A stretch of DNA of 37,878 bases from IMG/VR virus record IMGVR_UViG_3300032265_000183, positions 1-37,878 of that record; one strand, 5' to 3'. The notes under the pieces were generated by a model. The model worked only from the letters and a program-made list of their open reading frames with translations. It was not told the DNA's origin and made no database searches. Every line of letters begins with the position of its first letter. Position 1 is the stretch's first letter. This document shows, piece after piece, positions 35,963 through 37,878 of this stretch. Source of the stretch: a virus. The position numbers were made by a program, and so were the translations under genes.

Positions 35963-37878
35963 ATGAAAACTCTCTGGCTTGATTTCGAGACGCGGAGCAA
36001 GTGCGACTTGCCTTCGCGGGGCGTGTACAACTACGCCCAAGACATAAGCACTGAGGTGCTGTGCATGTCCTACGCCTTCGATGACGACGAGGTGGTGACT
36101 TGGGTGCCCGGTCAGCCATTCCCCGCCACTGTCGCAGACCATACCGGCCAGATCCGCGCGCACAACGCTGCGTTTGAGCGTTTGATATTCTGGTTCGTGT
36201 TGTGCCCCGATCACAAGATCCCTGAGCCCAAGCTGGCGCAGTTCTACTGCACGGCAGCGCAAGCCCGCGCCAACTGCGCGCCCGGCTCGCTGGAGGACGT
36301 GGGACGCTTTGCTGGCGCATCCATGAAGAAGGACCACCGGGGCTCGCAATTGATCCGTCTGCTGTCCGTCCCGCAGGCTGACGGGTTCTTCAGGCAGGAC
36401 CAGACGCTAATGTCCGAGATGGTGGCCTACTGCGAGCAGGACGTGCGCGCCATGCGCGCGATTAGCAAAGGTATGCGTGACTTGTCCGCTGACGAGCTGG
36501 CCGACTACCACGTCAACGAGCGCGTCAACGATCGGGGCGTCCGTGTCGATGTCGAGCTATGCAACGCTGCCGTGCGTTACGCCACCACCGAATTGGACGA
36601 AATCCAGCAGATTGTCCGTGAGGTGACGGAGGGCGCGATCACCAGCGTCCGCAGCCCCAAGATGCGCCAGTGGGTGCTGGACCGTGTTGGGCCGCAGGCG
36701 CTGGAGTTGATGACGGTCTTCAAGGACGGCGAGGCAAAGTATTCTATAGACAAGTCCGTGCGCGGTAACCTTTTAATTTTGGCTGGAGAAAACCCCGATG
36801 AAGTGCCGCCCGATGTCGCTGAGGTCATACAATGTGCGGACGACCTATGGGCTTCGTCGGTCGCGAAGTTCCAACGCGCCGCTAATCTCGCTGATCGAGA
36901 TGATGGACGAGTGCGTGGGGCGTTTGTCTTTTCTGGGGGTTCAGCAACGGGCCGTGCTTCGAGCTTTGGACTGCAAGTCCACAACTTCCCCCGCAAGTGC
37001 GCGAAAGAACCTCAACTAGTCCGCGACGCGATGGTGCTGGGCGGCGAGATCGTCCCCCAGTACGGCAAGCGCGTCACTGACGTGCTGAAGCAGATGCTGC
37101 GCCCGGCGCTGCTGGCCGAGCCCGGCAACGCGCTGGTGGTGGCCGATTGGTCCTCCATCGAGGCGCGCGTCAACCCGTGGCTGTCTGGCCGGGGCGACGA
37201 CAAACTGGACATCTTCCGAAATGGCGGCGACGTTTACAAGGTGAACGCATCGGCAACATTCCGTGTGCCTGTCGCCGAGGTGACGGGCGACCAACGCCAG
37301 GTTGGCAAGGTGCAGGAACTGGCCTGCGGTTTTGCTGGTGGCGTGGGCGCGTTCGCTGCGATGGGCAGGATCTACGGTCTGTTGCTGCCTGAGCCGGAAG
37401 CCCGGCGCATGGTGGACGGATGGCGTCGCGCTAACCCGTGGGCCATGCCGTTCTGGGAAAGTCTGGAGCGGTGCTACACCGCCGCCATGCGGCACAAGGG
37501 CAAGGAGTTTACCGCCGGGCGCATAACTTACTTGTTCGACGGCGTCCACCTCTGGTACGCTCTGCCGTCTGGGCGCATCCTTTGCTACCCATACGCTCGA
37601 TTGGAGGAAGACGGCGTCACTTACGCTAAGGCGGCATGGAAGCCCGCTGCTGACGCCAAGGAATGGCCCCGCGCCCGCCTGTGGCGTGGTCTGGCCTGCG
37701 AGAACGTCACGCAGGCGACAGCCAACGACATCCTGCGCTACGCTCTTCGTTCGCTCGATGCAGAGGGGTTTGAACCCGTCCTGCACGTCCACGACGAGAT
37801 CGTGCTGGAGACCGCAGATCCTGTAGCAGCCGAGGAGGCCATGCAGCGCGCGATGTGTACGCCGCCCGCATGGGCCGC
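35963..37878 (+). CDS. DNA polymerase family A with 3'-5' exonuclease (runs off the right end)
   Basis: The replicative enzyme. The full protein is 656 residues when joined to 1-178. Exonuclease motifs: D7/E9 (LDFETRS), HNAAFE (67-72; glutamate in place of the usual aspartate) and Y156-x3-D160 (YCEQD). Polymerase motifs: A with D395 (ADWSSIEARV), B in QRQVGKVQELACGF, C with D611/E612 (HVHDEIVLE). The ATG at 35963 is chosen because the exonuclease motif follows at once. An in-frame GTG at 35906 would add 19 residues but sits one base from AAGGAGG. The primase gene follows across the junction. Confidence 0.95.
   Translation, partial: MKTLWLDFETRSKCDLPSRGVYNYAQDISTEVLCMSYAFDDDEVVTWVPGQPFPATVADHTGQIRAHNAAFERLIFWFVLCPDHKIPEPKLAQFYCTAAQARANCAPGSLEDVGRFAGASMKKDHRGSQLIRLLSVPQADGFFRQDQTLMSEMVAYCEQDVRAMRAISKGMRDLSADELADYHVNERVNDRGVRVDVELCNAAVRYATTELDEIQQIVREVTEGAITSVRSPKMRQWVLDRVGPQALELMTVFKDGEAKYSIDKSVRGNLLILAGENPDEVPPDVAEVIQCADDLWASSVAKFQRAANLADRDDGRVRGAFVFSGGSATGRASSFGLQVHNFPRKCAKEPQLVRDAMVLGGEIVPQYGKRVTDVLKQMLRPALLAEPGNALVVADWSSIEARVNPWLSGRGDDKLDIFRNGGDVYKVNASATFRVPVAEVTGDQRQVGKVQELACGFAGGVGAFAAMGRIYGLLLPEPEARRMVDGWRRANPWAMPFWESLERCYTAAMRHKGKEFTAGRITYLFDGVHLWYALPSGRILCYPYARLEEDGVTYAKAAWKPAADAKEWPRARLWRGLACENVTQATANDILRYALRSLDAEGFEPVLHVHDEIVLETADPVAAEEAMQRAMCTPPAWA
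37756..37878. repeat. Terminal direct repeat, right copy
   Basis: Identical to bases 1-123. It lies within the polymerase gene, including the codons of motif C, and marks the overlap where the circular map closes. Confidence 0.9.

Overview
The window looks like a complete genome of a tailed, podovirus-type phage, laid out linearly. The first 123 bases (1-123) recur exactly as the last 123 (37756-37878). The gene that runs off the right end (family A DNA polymerase, start 35963) closes in frame at the left end (stop 176-178). The unique length is therefore 37,755 bp on a circular map. The virion genes are P22-like: portal, coat, gp4-type and gp10-type tail accessory factors, and ejection proteins. 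The two-component spanin pair with a lipoprotein o-spanin points to a Gram-negative host. GC-rich coding DNA fits a proteobacterium, possibly an alphaproteobacterium, but the sequence does not prove the host. I recognised no integrase, repressor, tRNA, CRISPR array or insertion sequence, so a lytic lifestyle is the simplest reading.

Layout on the circle: (a) a plus-strand replication block, 34103 through the junction to 2518, holding a Cas4/RecB-like nuclease (DUF2800 type), a possible ssDNA-binding protein, a DNA polymerase with proofreading exonuclease, and an AEP-type primase fused to an SF3-like helicase; (b) a minus-strand pair plus one small gene, 34031 to 32237 (VRR-NUC nuclease, SNF2-type helicase), divergent from (a); (c) a minus-strand early block, 5911 to 2640, of ten small, tightly overlapped genes, including a stand-alone DnaA domain-IV-like protein, a DUF6378-type protein, a cysteine-motif protein and two very short membrane proteins; (d) a plus-strand late block, 6579 to 32244: terminase, portal, fibres, scaffold, coat, neck/tail factors, ejection proteins and lysis cassette.

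The two convergent points differ. One (2519-2639) is filled with hairpins. The other (32237-32244) is an 8-base tail-to-tail overlap. The two divergent points are 34032-34102 (71 bases) and 5912-6578 (about 670 bases).

The most interesting stretch is 5912-6578. It holds a good sigma70-like promoter for block (c), an AT-rich patch, a 14-bp perfect palindrome, several direct and inverted copies of a CGCCAATCGG motif, a large dyad with 21-base arms, and a four-unit array with an exact 20-bp period and core GYTATTGC directly upstream of the small terminase gene. It looks like a replication origin, a packaging recognition site, or both.

How the genes likely work together: blocks (a) and (b) copy and process DNA. 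Block (c) probably adjusts the host early in infection, with its DnaA-like protein able to touch DnaA boxes on host or phage DNA. Block (d) builds a P22-type capsid, packages DNA and decorates the short tail with several modular, repeat-rich fibres. Holin, GH24 endolysin and overlapping spanins then open the cell.
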